Positions 29,358 to 38,684 of a stretch of DNA of 64,000 nucleotides are shown here, in pieces. Within the stretch, counting starts at the first letter, position 1; each line of letters starts with the position of its first letter. This DNA comes from Pseudomonadota bacterium (GTDB lineage Bacteria; Pseudomonadota; Gammaproteobacteria; Burkholderiales; Methylophilaceae). A model generated the notes under the pieces. The model was not told the DNA's origin, searched no databases, and saw nothing but the letters and a program-made list of their open reading frames with translations. Position numbers and translations under genes: made by a program. The stretch spans positions 43,932 to 107,931 of the forward strand of contig JAKQIT010000088.1 in assembly GCA_029556915.1 (NCBI GenBank). The letters run 5' to 3'.

Positions 29358-30413
29358 TTAACGCAAGATTTTTGTGCCTGAAGTTATTGACTGCAAAACC
29401 ATTTCTATCGCCTTGCAATTGCCCTTAGCATCGGCAAAAGTCAGGTGTGGCGGTTTGTTGTTTAACACGCAATCGCTAAAGTGCTCAATCTCTAAAGTAA
29501 AGTGGTTGGCTGGCGCAAATTGCTCTTGTGCAAATTTACCATCTTCCGTCGCCCAGCTAATCACAGGCACATCGTTTTGAAACACCCAAGCGGCATGACA
29601 CTTCACCCAGCCTTTGGTGCCGATGATTTCATATTCTGATTTTCTACTGCGTTCAAAACTAATATCAAAATTGCCAAAGCGCGCACGGCCTTGTGCATCG
29701 TTGCCAAAATCCAACACGCCGCTAGTGACAATATCTGCGCCATGTGCATTCAGCTTGGCGTGTGCAATCACACTTGTTGGCTCGGCTGGCACACCGTTTT
29801 GAGCAAAGCACCAACGCAAACTATGAATCGCATAAGGCCCAATATCCCACATTGCCCCGCCGCCATTGGCCATGCTACGGTTAATGCGGTACATGCGGGC
29901 TTCTTTCATCAAAAATGAAAACGAAGCGCGGGCTGAAAGCACATCGCCAATCAAGCCGCTATCGACAATTTCTTGCAGCCTTTTGTGTTGCGGATGAAAG
30001 CGATACATAAAGCCTTCCATCACCTTCACACTAGCTTTGTTGGCTGCTGCTTCAATCGCTTCAATTTCTTTTTGGTTGGTTGTCATCGGCTTTTCAATTA
30101 GCACATGCTTGCCTGCGGCAATCGCTTTAAGCGCCCACTGCGCATGCTCTTCATTGGCCATCGGGCAATAAATCGCTTCTACATTTTTGTCGTGAATCAG
30201 CGCGTCCATGTCATCATAGCAAGTCACGCTATCAGCGTGCTTTTCTATAAAACCTTGGGGCGCATATTTCTCAAGCGTTGCTTTTGCAGCCCCAGCGCGA
30301 CGGCTGGCAATGGCGACGAGTTGAGAGTTAGAGGTTTCAATAATTGCAGGTAAAAGGCGCTCGTTCACGCGGGCTGCGCCTAGAATGCCCCAGTTTAGTT
30401 TATTTAAATTCAT
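29358..30413 (-). CDS. Gfo/Idh/MocA-family oxidoreductase
   Basis: The 351-residue protein has the Rossmann start LNWGILGAARVNERLLPAI, the family motif VLIEKPMTTNQKEIEAI (Glu-Lys-Pro of the NAD-binding domain) near residue 105, and a C-terminal alpha/beta domain with GGGAMWDIGPYAIHSLRWCF, whose Asp and His are the usual catalytic area. Substrate unknown, probably a sugar or cyclitol. It stands alone on the minus strand, followed by family A and B repeats. Confidence 0.88.
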   Translation of the reverse strand: MNLNKLNWGILGAARVNERLLPAIIETSNSQLVAIASRRAGAAKATLEKYAPQGFIEKHADSVTCYDDMDALIHDKNVEAIYCPMANEEHAQWALKAIAAGKHVLIEKPMTTNQKEIEAIEAAANKASVKVMEGFMYRFHPQHKRLQEIVDSGLIGDVLSARASFSFLMKEARMYRINRSMANGGGAMWDIGPYAIHSLRWCFAQNGVPAEPTSVIAHAKLNAHGADIVTSGVLDFGNDAQGRARFGNFDISFERSRKSEYEIIGTKGWVKCHAAWVFQNDVPVISWATEDGKFAQEQFAPANHFTLEIEHFSDCVLNNKPPHLTFADAKGNCKAIEMVLQSITSGTKILR

Positions 30414-30468
30414 TTTGTAGTTCCATAGTCAATTGGAATGTGTAATCTTGTAAGGTATATATTTTCTT

Positions 30469-31020
30469 TCACTTCGGCAAGTTCACTATTTCGTAACTTT
30501 TTACCCACTTATACCCAAGCCCACCATTTTTTATTTCTAGGGTTAATTTGGAGTTTACTTTTAATCTGTTGTATTCGGCTTTACTGAGCTTAAAATGTTT
30601 AAATTCACTGTATGCTTTATCTAGGTTTAGTTCAGCAGAGTATGAGTAACCACGACCCTTGCTATTTTTATATTCACTTACAGTTTTTTCTATAACACTA
30701 GCTTCAACATAAATGCTTTCACTGGTATCAAAGTAGCAGTTCATTAGAATTGGGTATGATTGGTAAATCATCGGTATAGAAACTAATACAAAAATAAAAG
30801 CTAGTACCCAATTGTTTTTTGAATTCGTTATTGTTTGATATATGACTATGGCAAGACTTAAAACGATGCATATGACCCAAACTGTTCCAGAGTATAAAGT
30901 TTTAAGGTGCGCAGAGGGGGCATTAATGCTAGCTGCCACCATCATCAAATACATTGAATAAATAAAGAACAAAAAACCTAGTGCGTAAGGTAATGATTTT
31001 TTGAAAAAAGTATCAGACAC
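30469..31020 (-). CDS. Membrane protein with C-terminal beta domain (unknown, paralogue of 32415-33602)
   Basis: I do not recognise this 183-residue protein. It has three hydrophobic helices (about 12-30, 45-62, 70-88) and a C-terminal domain of about 80 residues, probably beta-rich (SIYVEASVIEKTVSEYKNSKGRGYSYSAELNL). That domain resembles the end of the protein at 32415-33602 in pattern (small strand, SxxRG-like turn, then KV/KLTLEIKNGGLGYKW). A GTG start directly follows the stop of the thioredoxin-like gene, with GGTGAG before it, so it is translationally coupled. Confidence 0.6.
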   Translation of the reverse strand: MSDTFFKKSLPYALGFLFFIYSMYLMMVAASINAPSAHLKTLYSGTVWVICIVLSLAIVIYQTITNSKNNWVLAFIFVLVSIPMIYQSYPILMNCYFDTSESIYVEASVIEKTVSEYKNSKGRGYSYSAELNLDKAYSEFKHFKLSKAEYNRLKVNSKLTLEIKNGGLGYKWVKSYEIVNLPK

Positions 31021-31575
31021 TTACTCACCAGCCCATTTTATTGAACACCCAATACTGGCAATCTGTTCTCTCGGCCCTGCACCAGTTTCTGCAATCAGTT
31101 TCATCGCTTTAAATAAATCACGTGTGCTATCGGGCGCAGTTTCTTTGCGGCTTTCGTCAAAGCGGCCGCGATATTGCAACTCGCCTTTGTTATTGAAGCC
31201 AAAAAAATCTGGCGTACACACCGCGCCATAATTTTTGACAATTTGCTGCATTTCATCGAGCAAATAGGGGAATGGAAAAGTCATGTCTTTGGCGAGTTTT
31301 TGCATATTTTCAAAGCTATCTTCAGGGTAATCCGTAGGGTCGTTGCTCATAATCGCCACGGTGTTGACGCCTAAAGTTTGTAGTTCGCGCACATCTGCAA
31401 TCAAGCGCGGCAAAATAGCCTTAACATAAGGGCAGTGGTTGCAAATAAACATCACCAGCAGGCCATTTTTGCCCATCATCGCATCACGCGTGACGAGCTT
31501 GCCATCAATACTGGGTAATTTAAAATCGGGCGCTTGCCAGCCAAAATTGCAAACGGGTGGGTTGATGCTTGCCAT
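31021..31575 (-). CDS. Thioredoxin-fold (peroxiredoxin-like) protein
   Basis: The 184-residue protein has an AhpC/TSA-type thioredoxin fold: FKLPSIDGKLVTRD, the active-site segment GLLVMFICNHCPYVKAIL with CNHC in place of CxxC, DYPEDSFENMQKLAKDM and GVCTPDFFGFN-like AVCTPDFFGF. No signal peptide, so cytoplasmic. Probably a disulfide or peroxide reductase; substrate unknown. It ends at the GTG of the small membrane protein. Confidence 0.87.
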   Translation of the reverse strand: MASINPPVCNFGWQAPDFKLPSIDGKLVTRDAMMGKNGLLVMFICNHCPYVKAILPRLIADVRELQTLGVNTVAIMSNDPTDYPEDSFENMQKLAKDMTFPFPYLLDEMQQIVKNYGAVCTPDFFGFNNKGELQYRGRFDESRKETAPDSTRDLFKAMKLIAETGAGPREQIASIGCSIKWAGE

Positions 31576-31648
31576 GTTAAATAAGCCTTTAATAGAATCT
31601 TAATGGTTTATCTTACCACTAACTGATTTTTTTATTTAAACTGTCGCC

Positions 31649-32413
31649 ATGAGTAACTTACGATTCTACAGTTCCGAAAAATTACGCGTTGGCGGCGTAG
31701 TTAAATTATCTGATAACGCCGCCATTCACGCCGCCAAAGTCATGCGCTTGGGCGTGGGCGATAAACTAGTGCTGTTTGATGGCAGCGGTGTTGATTTTGA
31801 GTGCGAATTGTTATCCGTGCAAAAAAGTGCCACTTCGGCGCAAGTGTTAAGCGCAAAAGAAATTAGCAAAGAATCGCCGCTTAACATCACCTTGTTGCTC
31901 GGTATTTCTGCTGGCGACCGCATGGATATTGGCATCCAAAAAGCGGTAGAGTTAGGCGTCAACCAAATTGTGCCGATTAAAACCGAGCGCAGCGTGGTGC
32001 GGCTGGATGACGACAAAGCCAAAAAGCGTGTGGCGCATTGGCAAAATGTGGTGATTGCCGCGTGCGAGCAATCTGGCCGCGCAAAAATCCCCACCGTTTA
32101 TGCCCCCGAGAGCTTATCGGCATGGCTGCAAGCCAGTATCCATGCGGCTCACAGCGGGGGTGATTTAATAAGTGCCGCAAAAACCCGTATTTTATTGAAT
32201 CCCATTGGCGCAAAAAAGCTGAGCGAATTAGAAAAACCAAAGGGTGAAATTCAGTTGCTCATAGGCGCAGAAGGTGGCTTAAGCGACAAAGAAATTGCAC
32301 TAGCGATTTCGCAAGGTTTTCAATCCATCGTGCTAGGCGCGCGTATTTTGCGCACCGAAACCGCACCACTTGCCGCCATTGCTGCCATGCAAACCATTTG
32401 GGGGGATTTTTAG
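31649..32413 (+). CDS. rsmE: 16S rRNA m3U1498 methyltransferase RsmE
   Basis: RsmE is a SPOUT methyltransferase that methylates U1498 in 16S rRNA. The 254-residue protein starts with the PUA-like domain (LRFYSSEKLRVGG, then HAAKVMRLGVGDKLVLFDG) and has the trefoil-knot motifs ELGVNQIVPIKTERSV, LLIGAEGGLSDKEIALA and VLGARILRTETAPLAAIA. Residues 160-169 (LQASIHAAHS) are encoded by a partial copy of the family A repeat in frame, in the loop just before the RILLNP strand. This copy seems to lengthen the protein by about ten residues. Confidence 0.95.
   Translation: MSNLRFYSSEKLRVGGVVKLSDNAAIHAAKVMRLGVGDKLVLFDGSGVDFECELLSVQKSATSAQVLSAKEISKESPLNITLLLGISAGDRMDIGIQKAVELGVNQIVPIKTERSVVRLDDDKAKKRVAHWQNVVIAACEQSGRAKIPTVYAPESLSAWLQASIHAAHSGGDLISAAKTRILLNPIGAKKLSELEKPKGEIQLLIGAEGGLSDKEIALAISQGFQSIVLGARILRTETAPLAAIAAMQTIWGDF
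32126..32156 (+). repeat. Family A repeat, partial copy g, within rsmE coding sequence
   Basis: CTGCAAGCCAGTATCC then ATGCGGCTCACAGC matches the core of the intergenic repeats, lacking the tail. It is translated in frame. Confidence 0.83.
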
Positions 32414-32414
32414 C

Positions 32415-33602
32415 ATGTGGTTTTATTTTGGCTTGATAACTGTTTCAGTTTCTTTAATTGTTTATCTATATCAAAAGCTATCAATTAAATCTGCATTGCA
32501 GATGCGTAAAACCGCCTTACAAAATTGGACGTTCGATAAAACCCAATTAAGGTATCTATTAACGAATGCAACTGATAAAAACAGAGGTTTATTTGTTATA
32601 GAAATACCGTGTTTAACTACTTTGCAATTTTCAGCTCGGCAAGAGCTTCAAAAAGATAAGTGGGCTAAAAGATTAGGTGTTTCTTATGAATTTGAAACTG
32701 GGTCTCAGCCGTTTGATGAGCAAACATATCTAGCCAGCATTACGCAAGAAGACGCTGAAATTATTGGCACTAATAAAGAAATAATTGCTGAAATACGCGA
32801 TTTAATTTTTAAAAATCAAGATATTAACATTGTTGCTAAACGTACCATGCTTATTTGCGATGGCGAACATTTATATCTTGAACTGCACTTTAAAAAAGAC
32901 AGTGCTAAAAAAGATATCAATGTGCTTGCGGCCTATTACTTGCCTAAATTAAATGCGCTAGCAAATCATCTAGAGTGTTACAAGCGAGAATCGCAACATT
33001 TCTGGAAAGTGCCTGCACAACGTAACACTGCGATATTTTTGGCTATAAGTTGGGCGCTTGCAACTTGGGGTGGGTTGGAAGCAATCCGTTTCTTTATTGT
33101 AGATAAAAATGCATTATTCTCGCCATTAAGCTTAATGCCTGAAGCGAGTATTTTGGCTATATTTCTTTTGTTAGCCTTGTTATTTTTTGCCTTTCGGTTA
33201 ATTAAAAAGTCTGCAAGGCGGCATTTAGTGCTCATAGATATTTTAATATTTGGTGGGCTAGGTTTGCTTTTTTCAGTTTACGGGATGCTTTACGACTTAA
33301 ATTTAATGAAAGATTACAGCAAAGCATCAATCGTTAACTATCAAGTTGCTAGTAAATATAGTGAAAGTCATCGTGGAAGAAAGGGGCGTACTTATTACAC
33401 CTATCATTTCAAGTTGAATAACGCTGTTGAGCCAGTTGAATCCACAATTAAAGTAGGGCATGATTTTTACAACGAGATTGCAGAAGGCGACTTTATAACT
33501 TTCACCATTCGTGACGGCTATCTAAATAAAGTCTGGTTGGAAAAATTAGAAAAGTGCAACAAATGTGATTTGAAGAGCGAAAGTGAGCAAAATAGCTTTT
33601 AA
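32415..33602 (+). CDS. Membrane protein with C-terminal beta domain (unknown)
   Basis: I do not recognise this 395-residue protein. I start it at the ATG two bases after the rsmE stop; a start inside rsmE is open but unlikely. It has an N-terminal membrane helix (about 2-22), a soluble domain of about 190 residues, then three hydrophobic segments (about 215-300) and a C-terminal beta domain (YTYHFKLNNAVEPVESTIKVGHDFYNEIAEGDFITFTIRDG) that resembles the DUF3592 pattern. The same domain plan is seen in the shorter protein at 30469-31020 on the other side of the thioredoxin-like and rsmE genes. Confidence 0.6.
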   Translation: MWFYFGLITVSVSLIVYLYQKLSIKSALQMRKTALQNWTFDKTQLRYLLTNATDKNRGLFVIEIPCLTTLQFSARQELQKDKWAKRLGVSYEFETGSQPFDEQTYLASITQEDAEIIGTNKEIIAEIRDLIFKNQDINIVAKRTMLICDGEHLYLELHFKKDSAKKDINVLAAYYLPKLNALANHLECYKRESQHFWKVPAQRNTAIFLAISWALATWGGLEAIRFFIVDKNALFSPLSLMPEASILAIFLLLALLFFAFRLIKKSARRHLVLIDILIFGGLGLLFSVYGMLYDLNLMKDYSKASIVNYQVASKYSESHRGRKGRTYYTYHFKLNNAVEPVESTIKVGHDFYNEIAEGDFITFTIRDGYLNKVWLEKLEKCNKCDLKSESEQNSF

Positions 33603-33605
33603 ATA

Positions 33606-33637
33606 TTGTAATAAAAACATATTAATGTTATTATAAT
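33606..33637 (+). promoter_or_regulatory. Promoter of the HTH-NAGS gene
   Basis: A perfect TATAAT (33632-33637) with a weak TTGTAA (33606-33611) 20 bases upstream. Initiation about 7 bases downstream of TATAAT would leave a leader of only about 10-18 bases. There is no ribosome site before the ATGs, so the message may be leaderless. Confidence 0.6.
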
Positions 33638-33652
33638 GTAAATTTTACATTA
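33634..33652 (+). promoter_or_regulatory. Palindromic operator overlapping the -10 of the HTH-NAGS gene
   Basis: TAATGTAAA (33634-33642), one base, TTTACATTA (33644-33652): a 9-base perfect inverted repeat starting inside the -10 hexamer. A further TTAATGTTA half-site lies just upstream. The position over the promoter suggests repression, perhaps by the XRE domain of the gene it precedes. Confidence 0.65.
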
Positions 33653-33661
33653 ATGATAAAC

Positions 33662-35233
33662 ATGTCAATCGGAAACACCATAAGAAGTCGGCGTAAATCG
33701 CTAAAAATAACTCTACAAACACTGGCAGTGAGCGTAAAAGCCGATGCTGGCAATTTATCGCGCATTGAGCGTGGTGAGTTGGGCGTTTCTGAAGCCATGC
33801 TACGCAAAATTTCCAGCGCGCTTAACACTACACCAGCCGCGCTGTATGCGCAAAGTGACGCTAGTCAAAGCACAGCATTGCCACCGACCATTCAAAAACA
33901 TAACACCAAAGATTTTGTGCAGTGGTTTCGTTCTGCCACGCCTTATATTCACGCCTTTGGTGGGCGTACGTTTGTGATTGCTTTTGGTGGCGAAATTGTG
34001 GATGAGAAGCAATTTGTAGCACTCACCCATGATTTAAATTTGCTCGCCAGTTTAGAAGTGCGCTTAGTCTTGGTGCATGGGGCGCGGCCACAAATTGAGC
34101 AACGTCTTAAGCGCGATAAAATCACCCCTATGATGCATAACGGTTTGCGTATTACCGATGATGCAGCGATGGAGGCGGTGAAAGAAGCCAACGGTGCGGT
34201 GCGGGTGGAGATTGAAGCGCTGCTTTCAATGGGTACTGCCAATTCACCGATGGCAGGTGCGGATATTCGTGTGGCGAGCGGTAATTTTGTCACGGCCAAA
34301 CCCTTGGGTGTGCGCGATGGTGTAGATTTACAGCACACTGGCGAAGTGCGCAAAATTGATGCTATCGGTATTCAAAAGCGTCTGGACGATAATGAATTGG
34401 TGTTGCTTTCACCGGTTGGATATTCGCCGACGGGTGAAACTTTTAACTTAAGCCTTGAAGACGTGGCGGTAAGCACGGCGATTGCGCTGGATGCCGATAA
34501 GCTGATTTTCTTGATGGATTCGCAGGGCGTGCAAAATTTACGCGGTGAATTATTGCGCGAAATGACAGCCGAGAAAGCTAAAAATTTGCTCAAAAATGTG
34601 GCTGATACTGAAAATCCATTGCATATTTCTGAGGATACTTTGTATTATTTACCCGCTGCGATTCGTGCATGTGAGCACGGCGTTGCCCGTACACATCTAA
34701 TCTCTCGTCACATTGACGGGGCAATTATTCAAGAGCTATTTACGCATGAAGGCATTGGCACGATGGTGACGGAGTTGCCGTTAGAAACCATGCGCCAAGC
34801 CAATATTGATGATGTGGGTGGTATTTTGAAGTTGATTGAGCCGCTTGAAAACGAAGGTATTTTGGTGCGTCGTGGTCGCGAGCGCATCGAGATGGAAATC
34901 AACTATTTTTATGTGATGGAACACGATAATCGTGCGATTGGCTGCGCAGCTTTGTATCCATTCAAAGAAGAAAAAATGGCTGAATTTGCTTGCCTAGCGA
35001 TAGATCCACAATATCGCGGCGGCGGACGTGGCGATAAATTGTTTAATTTTTGCCAAGCGCAAGCTAAAACCCTAGGCTTCAAGCAACTATTTTGCTTAAC
35101 CACCCGCACTGAACATTGGTTTTTAGAGCGTGGCTTTATTGAAAAAACAGTTGAAGACTTGCCAGCAGAAAAAAAACAAATGTACAACTTTCAACGTAAA
35201 TCTAAGGTTTTTATCAAGTCACTCACACTTTAA
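33662..35233 (+). CDS. argA: XRE helix-turn-helix fused to N-acetylglutamate synthase
   Basis: N-acetylglutamate synthase makes the first intermediate of arginine synthesis. This 523-residue protein has an extra N-terminal XRE domain at about residues 5-63 (TIRSRRKSLKITLQTLAVSV, GNLSRIERGELGVSE, ALNTTPAALY), then a normal ArgA: amino acid kinase fold from about 84 (FVQWFRSATPYIHAFGGRTFVIAFGGE, VLVHGARPQIEQRL, GADIRVASGNFVTA) and a GNAT domain at about 385-523 (ACLAIDPQYRGGGRGDKL, FLERGFIEK). No stop or frameshift divides the parts. An ATG at 33653 is also possible. argB lies 0.9 kb downstream. The HTH suggests DNA binding, possibly autoregulatory. Confidence 0.9.
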   Translation: MSIGNTIRSRRKSLKITLQTLAVSVKADAGNLSRIERGELGVSEAMLRKISSALNTTPAALYAQSDASQSTALPPTIQKHNTKDFVQWFRSATPYIHAFGGRTFVIAFGGEIVDEKQFVALTHDLNLLASLEVRLVLVHGARPQIEQRLKRDKITPMMHNGLRITDDAAMEAVKEANGAVRVEIEALLSMGTANSPMAGADIRVASGNFVTAKPLGVRDGVDLQHTGEVRKIDAIGIQKRLDDNELVLLSPVGYSPTGETFNLSLEDVAVSTAIALDADKLIFLMDSQGVQNLRGELLREMTAEKAKNLLKNVADTENPLHISEDTLYYLPAAIRACEHGVARTHLISRHIDGAIIQELFTHEGIGTMVTELPLETMRQANIDDVGGILKLIEPLENEGILVRRGRERIEMEINYFYVMEHDNRAIGCAALYPFKEEKMAEFACLAIDPQYRGGGRGDKLFNFCQAQAKTLGFKQLFCLTTRTEHWFLERGFIEKTVEDLPAEKKQMYNFQRKSKVFIKSLTL

Positions 35234-35261
35234 AGTGTACTTTAGATTTGTCAGCGTAACG

Positions 35262-35999
35262 CTATCTGTATTCCTTAGGAATCAAACGCATGGGCCTACG
35301 CATGCGTGACTCTAAAACCAACTCTTTTTGCCCTGCCTTAATTTCTACAAATTCCTCATACTCAACCACAGTGCTCACATTAAAGTTTTGATTTCGGTAG
35401 TGTTGCACTGTCCCCACTGGTACGCCCCAACCGTTGCTAACCACGCCAACACCATCCGGAACAGTTTCTGAACCACCTGATGTGATATTTTGATTTTCGG
35501 CAAGAATATAATAACGTCCTGGCTTTAGTGATTTAAAAAAGTAGCGCCCGTAGTCATCGGTTTTACTATGTAGCGCATATTTAAAAATTCTTGAATCAGG
35601 AATGAAGTGTTTCAGTTGCTTATCTTTTGAAAAAGGTGAAAAGCGGTTTTTATTTTCATTTTCAAGCCGATTCAACTCTAGTAAATGTGCAGTTACTGGA
35701 TAAAGGTAAACATTTACATTTTTTAAATTAACCGCAGGGCTTAGAGTAAATGGCGCATCTGAGCCAGCATTTTTGCCGCCACTACTCACCTTATGGTAAA
35801 GCACACCTTTAATGTTGGTGCTGCCAAGCTCCATTGCCGTCTTTGCTTGTGCCTCATCAAATGGCACGGTGATTTTTACTTCAACAGGAGTGTTTAGCTG
35901 CTGTTTTTTCGCCTCTTGATCGGCTTTCTGCATGGGTGAGGCGCAGCCAATAAGTGCAGTAGAGATGATTAAGTTTAGTATTACTGATTTGAACTGCAT
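35262..35999 (-). CDS. Lipoprotein with carboxypeptidase-regulatory-like (CnaB) domain
   Basis: The protein starts at 35999 (MQFKSVILNLIISTALIGCASP), a lipoprotein signal with LIGC lipobox; the open frame goes 33 codons further upstream but without a signal. The 245-residue protein has a beta-sandwich segment at about residues 120-175 (HSKTDDYGRYFFKSLKPGRYYILAENQ), the typical CnaB/carboxypeptidase-regulatory pattern, and a basic end. Function unknown, probably envelope. It separates the HTH-NAGS gene from argB, on the opposite strand. Confidence 0.75.
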   Translation of the reverse strand: MQFKSVILNLIISTALIGCASPMQKADQEAKKQQLNTPVEVKITVPFDEAQAKTAMELGSTNIKGVLYHKVSSGGKNAGSDAPFTLSPAVNLKNVNVYLYPVTAHLLELNRLENENKNRFSPFSKDKQLKHFIPDSRIFKYALHSKTDDYGRYFFKSLKPGRYYILAENQNITSGGSETVPDGVGVVSNGWGVPVGTVQHYRNQNFNVSTVVEYEEFVEIKAGQKELVLESRMRRPMRLIPKEYR

Positions 36000-36115
36000 C
36001 TTATCTTTCTTAAAAACTACTAGTAAGGGTTTTAATGGAGGTGGCACAATATTAACAAGAAAAATGTCGTTTAAACATAACCCAAATGGATATAACACGG
36101 TTTTATTTAGAGTAA

Positions 36116-37036
<921 letters not shown>

Positions 37037-37065
37037 ATACTTAATTAACAGTCGAAAATTACATA

Positions 37066-37140
37066 TCTTCCTTAGACCACCTCTGCAAGCCAGTATCCAT
37101 GCGGCTTACAGAGGCGTTAAAATCTCTCGGGAATATTTTT
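37066..37140 (+). repeat. Family A hairpin repeat, copy h
   Basis: ATCTTCCTTAGA leader, arms CCTCTGCAAGCC (37080-37091) and GGCTTACAGAGG with loop agtatccatgc, then TAAAATCTCTCGGGAATATTTTT. It lies between argB and the HAD nucleotidase. Confidence 0.88.
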
Positions 37141-37214
37141 GCGTTATTTTAGGTGTTATTTCAAGGCAAAAATCATAAAAAAATCTCACCAAAACTAGCG
37201 CTAAAATCTACGCC

Positions 37215-37850
37215 ATGACTGCCGATAAAATCTGGATTTTTGACCTAGACGACACGCTGCATAACGCCTCTGCGCATATTTTCCCCGTGATGAATTGTGC
37301 TATGACGCAATATATTATGCAGCATTTAGCGTTGGACGAAAAAGCCGCCCACCAATTGCGTCAGCATTATTGGCACATTTACGGCGCCACCTTAAAAGGC
37401 TTGGTGCGCCATCATGGCGTCAATCCACATCATTTTTTGGATAAAACTCATACACCGCTTGATTTGCCCAATATGGTGTTAGAAACAAAAAGGCTGAGGC
37501 AAACATTGCAAAGTCTTACAGGCCGTAAAGTCATATTTACCAATGCCCCGCTTGCTTACGCCATGCGGGTGCTCAATTTATTAGGCATTGAGGATATATT
37601 TGCGCATGTGTTTAGTGTAGAAGCGACACATTTTCATCCTAAGCCAGCGGTGCGTGGTTTTTATAAATTGCTCAATAAAATCAAAGCAAAACCTAGCAAT
37701 TGCATTATGGTGGAAGATAGTTTGCCTGCCCTCATGACCGCAAAACGGCTCGGCATGCAAACGGTTTGGGTGACAAAAAATCTACAAAAACCAAATTTTG
37801 TTGATTTTCGCATCAATAAAGTGTTAGCACTTACTCACATTCGGTTATAA
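37215..37850 (+). CDS. HAD-family pyrimidine 5'-nucleotidase
   Basis: The 211-residue protein has the HAD motifs: FDLDDTLHN (nucleophile Asp and acid Asp), IFTNAPLAYAMRVLNLLGI (motif II Thr), KPAVRGFYKLL (motif III Lys) and CIMVEDSLPALMTAKRLG (motif IV acids). The spacing corresponds to the betaproteobacterial pyrimidine 5'-nucleotidase (YjjG/SDT1-like) group next to slmA. It probably removes phosphate from UMP/CMP-type nucleotides; substrate not verified. Confidence 0.88.
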   Translation: MTADKIWIFDLDDTLHNASAHIFPVMNCAMTQYIMQHLALDEKAAHQLRQHYWHIYGATLKGLVRHHGVNPHHFLDKTHTPLDLPNMVLETKRLRQTLQSLTGRKVIFTNAPLAYAMRVLNLLGIEDIFAHVFSVEATHFHPKPAVRGFYKLLNKIKAKPSNCIMVEDSLPALMTAKRLGMQTVWVTKNLQKPNFVDFRINKVLALTHIRL

Positions 37851-37884
37851 TTTTACCTATTGAACATGCGTATTGGAGATAAAA

Positions 37885-38445
37885 ATGGCAGGCGAACGTA
37901 AACAACAAATTTTAGAAGCGCTAGCAAAAATGTTAGAAGCGCCAAAGCGCGAAAAAATTACCACAGCGGCATTAGCTGCTAAGTTAGACGTATCTGAAGC
38001 GGCACTTTATCGACATTTTGCTAGCAAAGCGCAAATGTTTGAAGGCCTGATTGCGTTTATTGAAGAAACTATTTTTGGGCTTATCAACAAAATTAATACC
38101 GAAGAAACCGATGGCCTACGTCAAGTGCAACGTATCATCACCATGTTACTGGCATTTGGTGAAAAAAATCCTGGCATGACGCGCGTTTTAATTGGTGATG
38201 CTTTGGTGAATGAAGATGAAAAACTGCAATTGCGCATTAACCAATTGCAAGATCGTATTGAAGTGACGATTAAACAAATTTTAAAAATTGCCGTGGCTGA
38301 GTCAGGTAAAAAAGTATTACCTGAAGCGCAGGCGAATCTCATTATGTCCTACGTGATTGGTCGTTGGCATCAATCCGCAAAAAGCGGCTTTAAACGTAAA
38401 CCACTAGAGTTTGCTAGTGCGCAAGTGGCTTTTTTAGCGAGTTAG
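37885..38445 (+). CDS. slmA: Nucleoid occlusion factor SlmA
   Basis: SlmA is a TetR-type DNA-binding protein that keeps FtsZ from assembling over the chromosome. I start at 37885 (MAGERKQQILEALAKML), with GGAG before it; an in-frame ATG at 37873 adds four residues. The 186-residue protein has the TetR helix-turn-helix AALAAKLDVSEAALYRHFASKAQMFEGLIAFIEE at about 30-62 and GEKNPGMTRVLIGDAL in the FtsZ-binding domain. It fits the family throughout. Confidence 0.93.
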   Translation: MAGERKQQILEALAKMLEAPKREKITTAALAAKLDVSEAALYRHFASKAQMFEGLIAFIEETIFGLINKINTEETDGLRQVQRIITMLLAFGEKNPGMTRVLIGDALVNEDEKLQLRINQLQDRIEVTIKQILKIAVAESGKKVLPEAQANLIMSYVIGRWHQSAKSGFKRKPLEFASAQVAFLAS

Positions 38446-38462
38446 TTTAACAGGAGCGGATT

Positions 38463-38684
38463 GTGGAAGGGACAGTTTTTGGCTTCACTGAAGCGCAAAT
38501 GGTTGAATTGGGGATGAACTATGCTGTTCCTGGCCTGATGCTGCTGATGCTGTTTATTGTTGGGCATTTGGCTTGGGAATCTAAAGCAGGTAAATTCGGT
38601 ACGATGATTTTGTTTATTGGCCTTGCCCTAGGGATGGTCGGTTATGTGGCAAAATACCTCATTAAAGCCAAGATTGGCATTTAA
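38463..38684 (+). CDS. DUF2788 family small inner-membrane protein
   Basis: The 73-residue protein has two hydrophobic helices (about 16-38 and 45-66) and the DUF2788 pattern (AVPGLMLLMLFIVGHLAWESKAGKFGTMILFIGL). The start is GTG, with AGGAGCGG upstream. It follows slmA after 17 bases. Function unknown. The end overlaps the convergent APP1-type gene by 4 bases. Confidence 0.82.
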   Translation: MEGTVFGFTEAQMVELGMNYAVPGLMLLMLFIVGHLAWESKAGKFGTMILFIGLALGMVGYVAKYLIKAKIGI

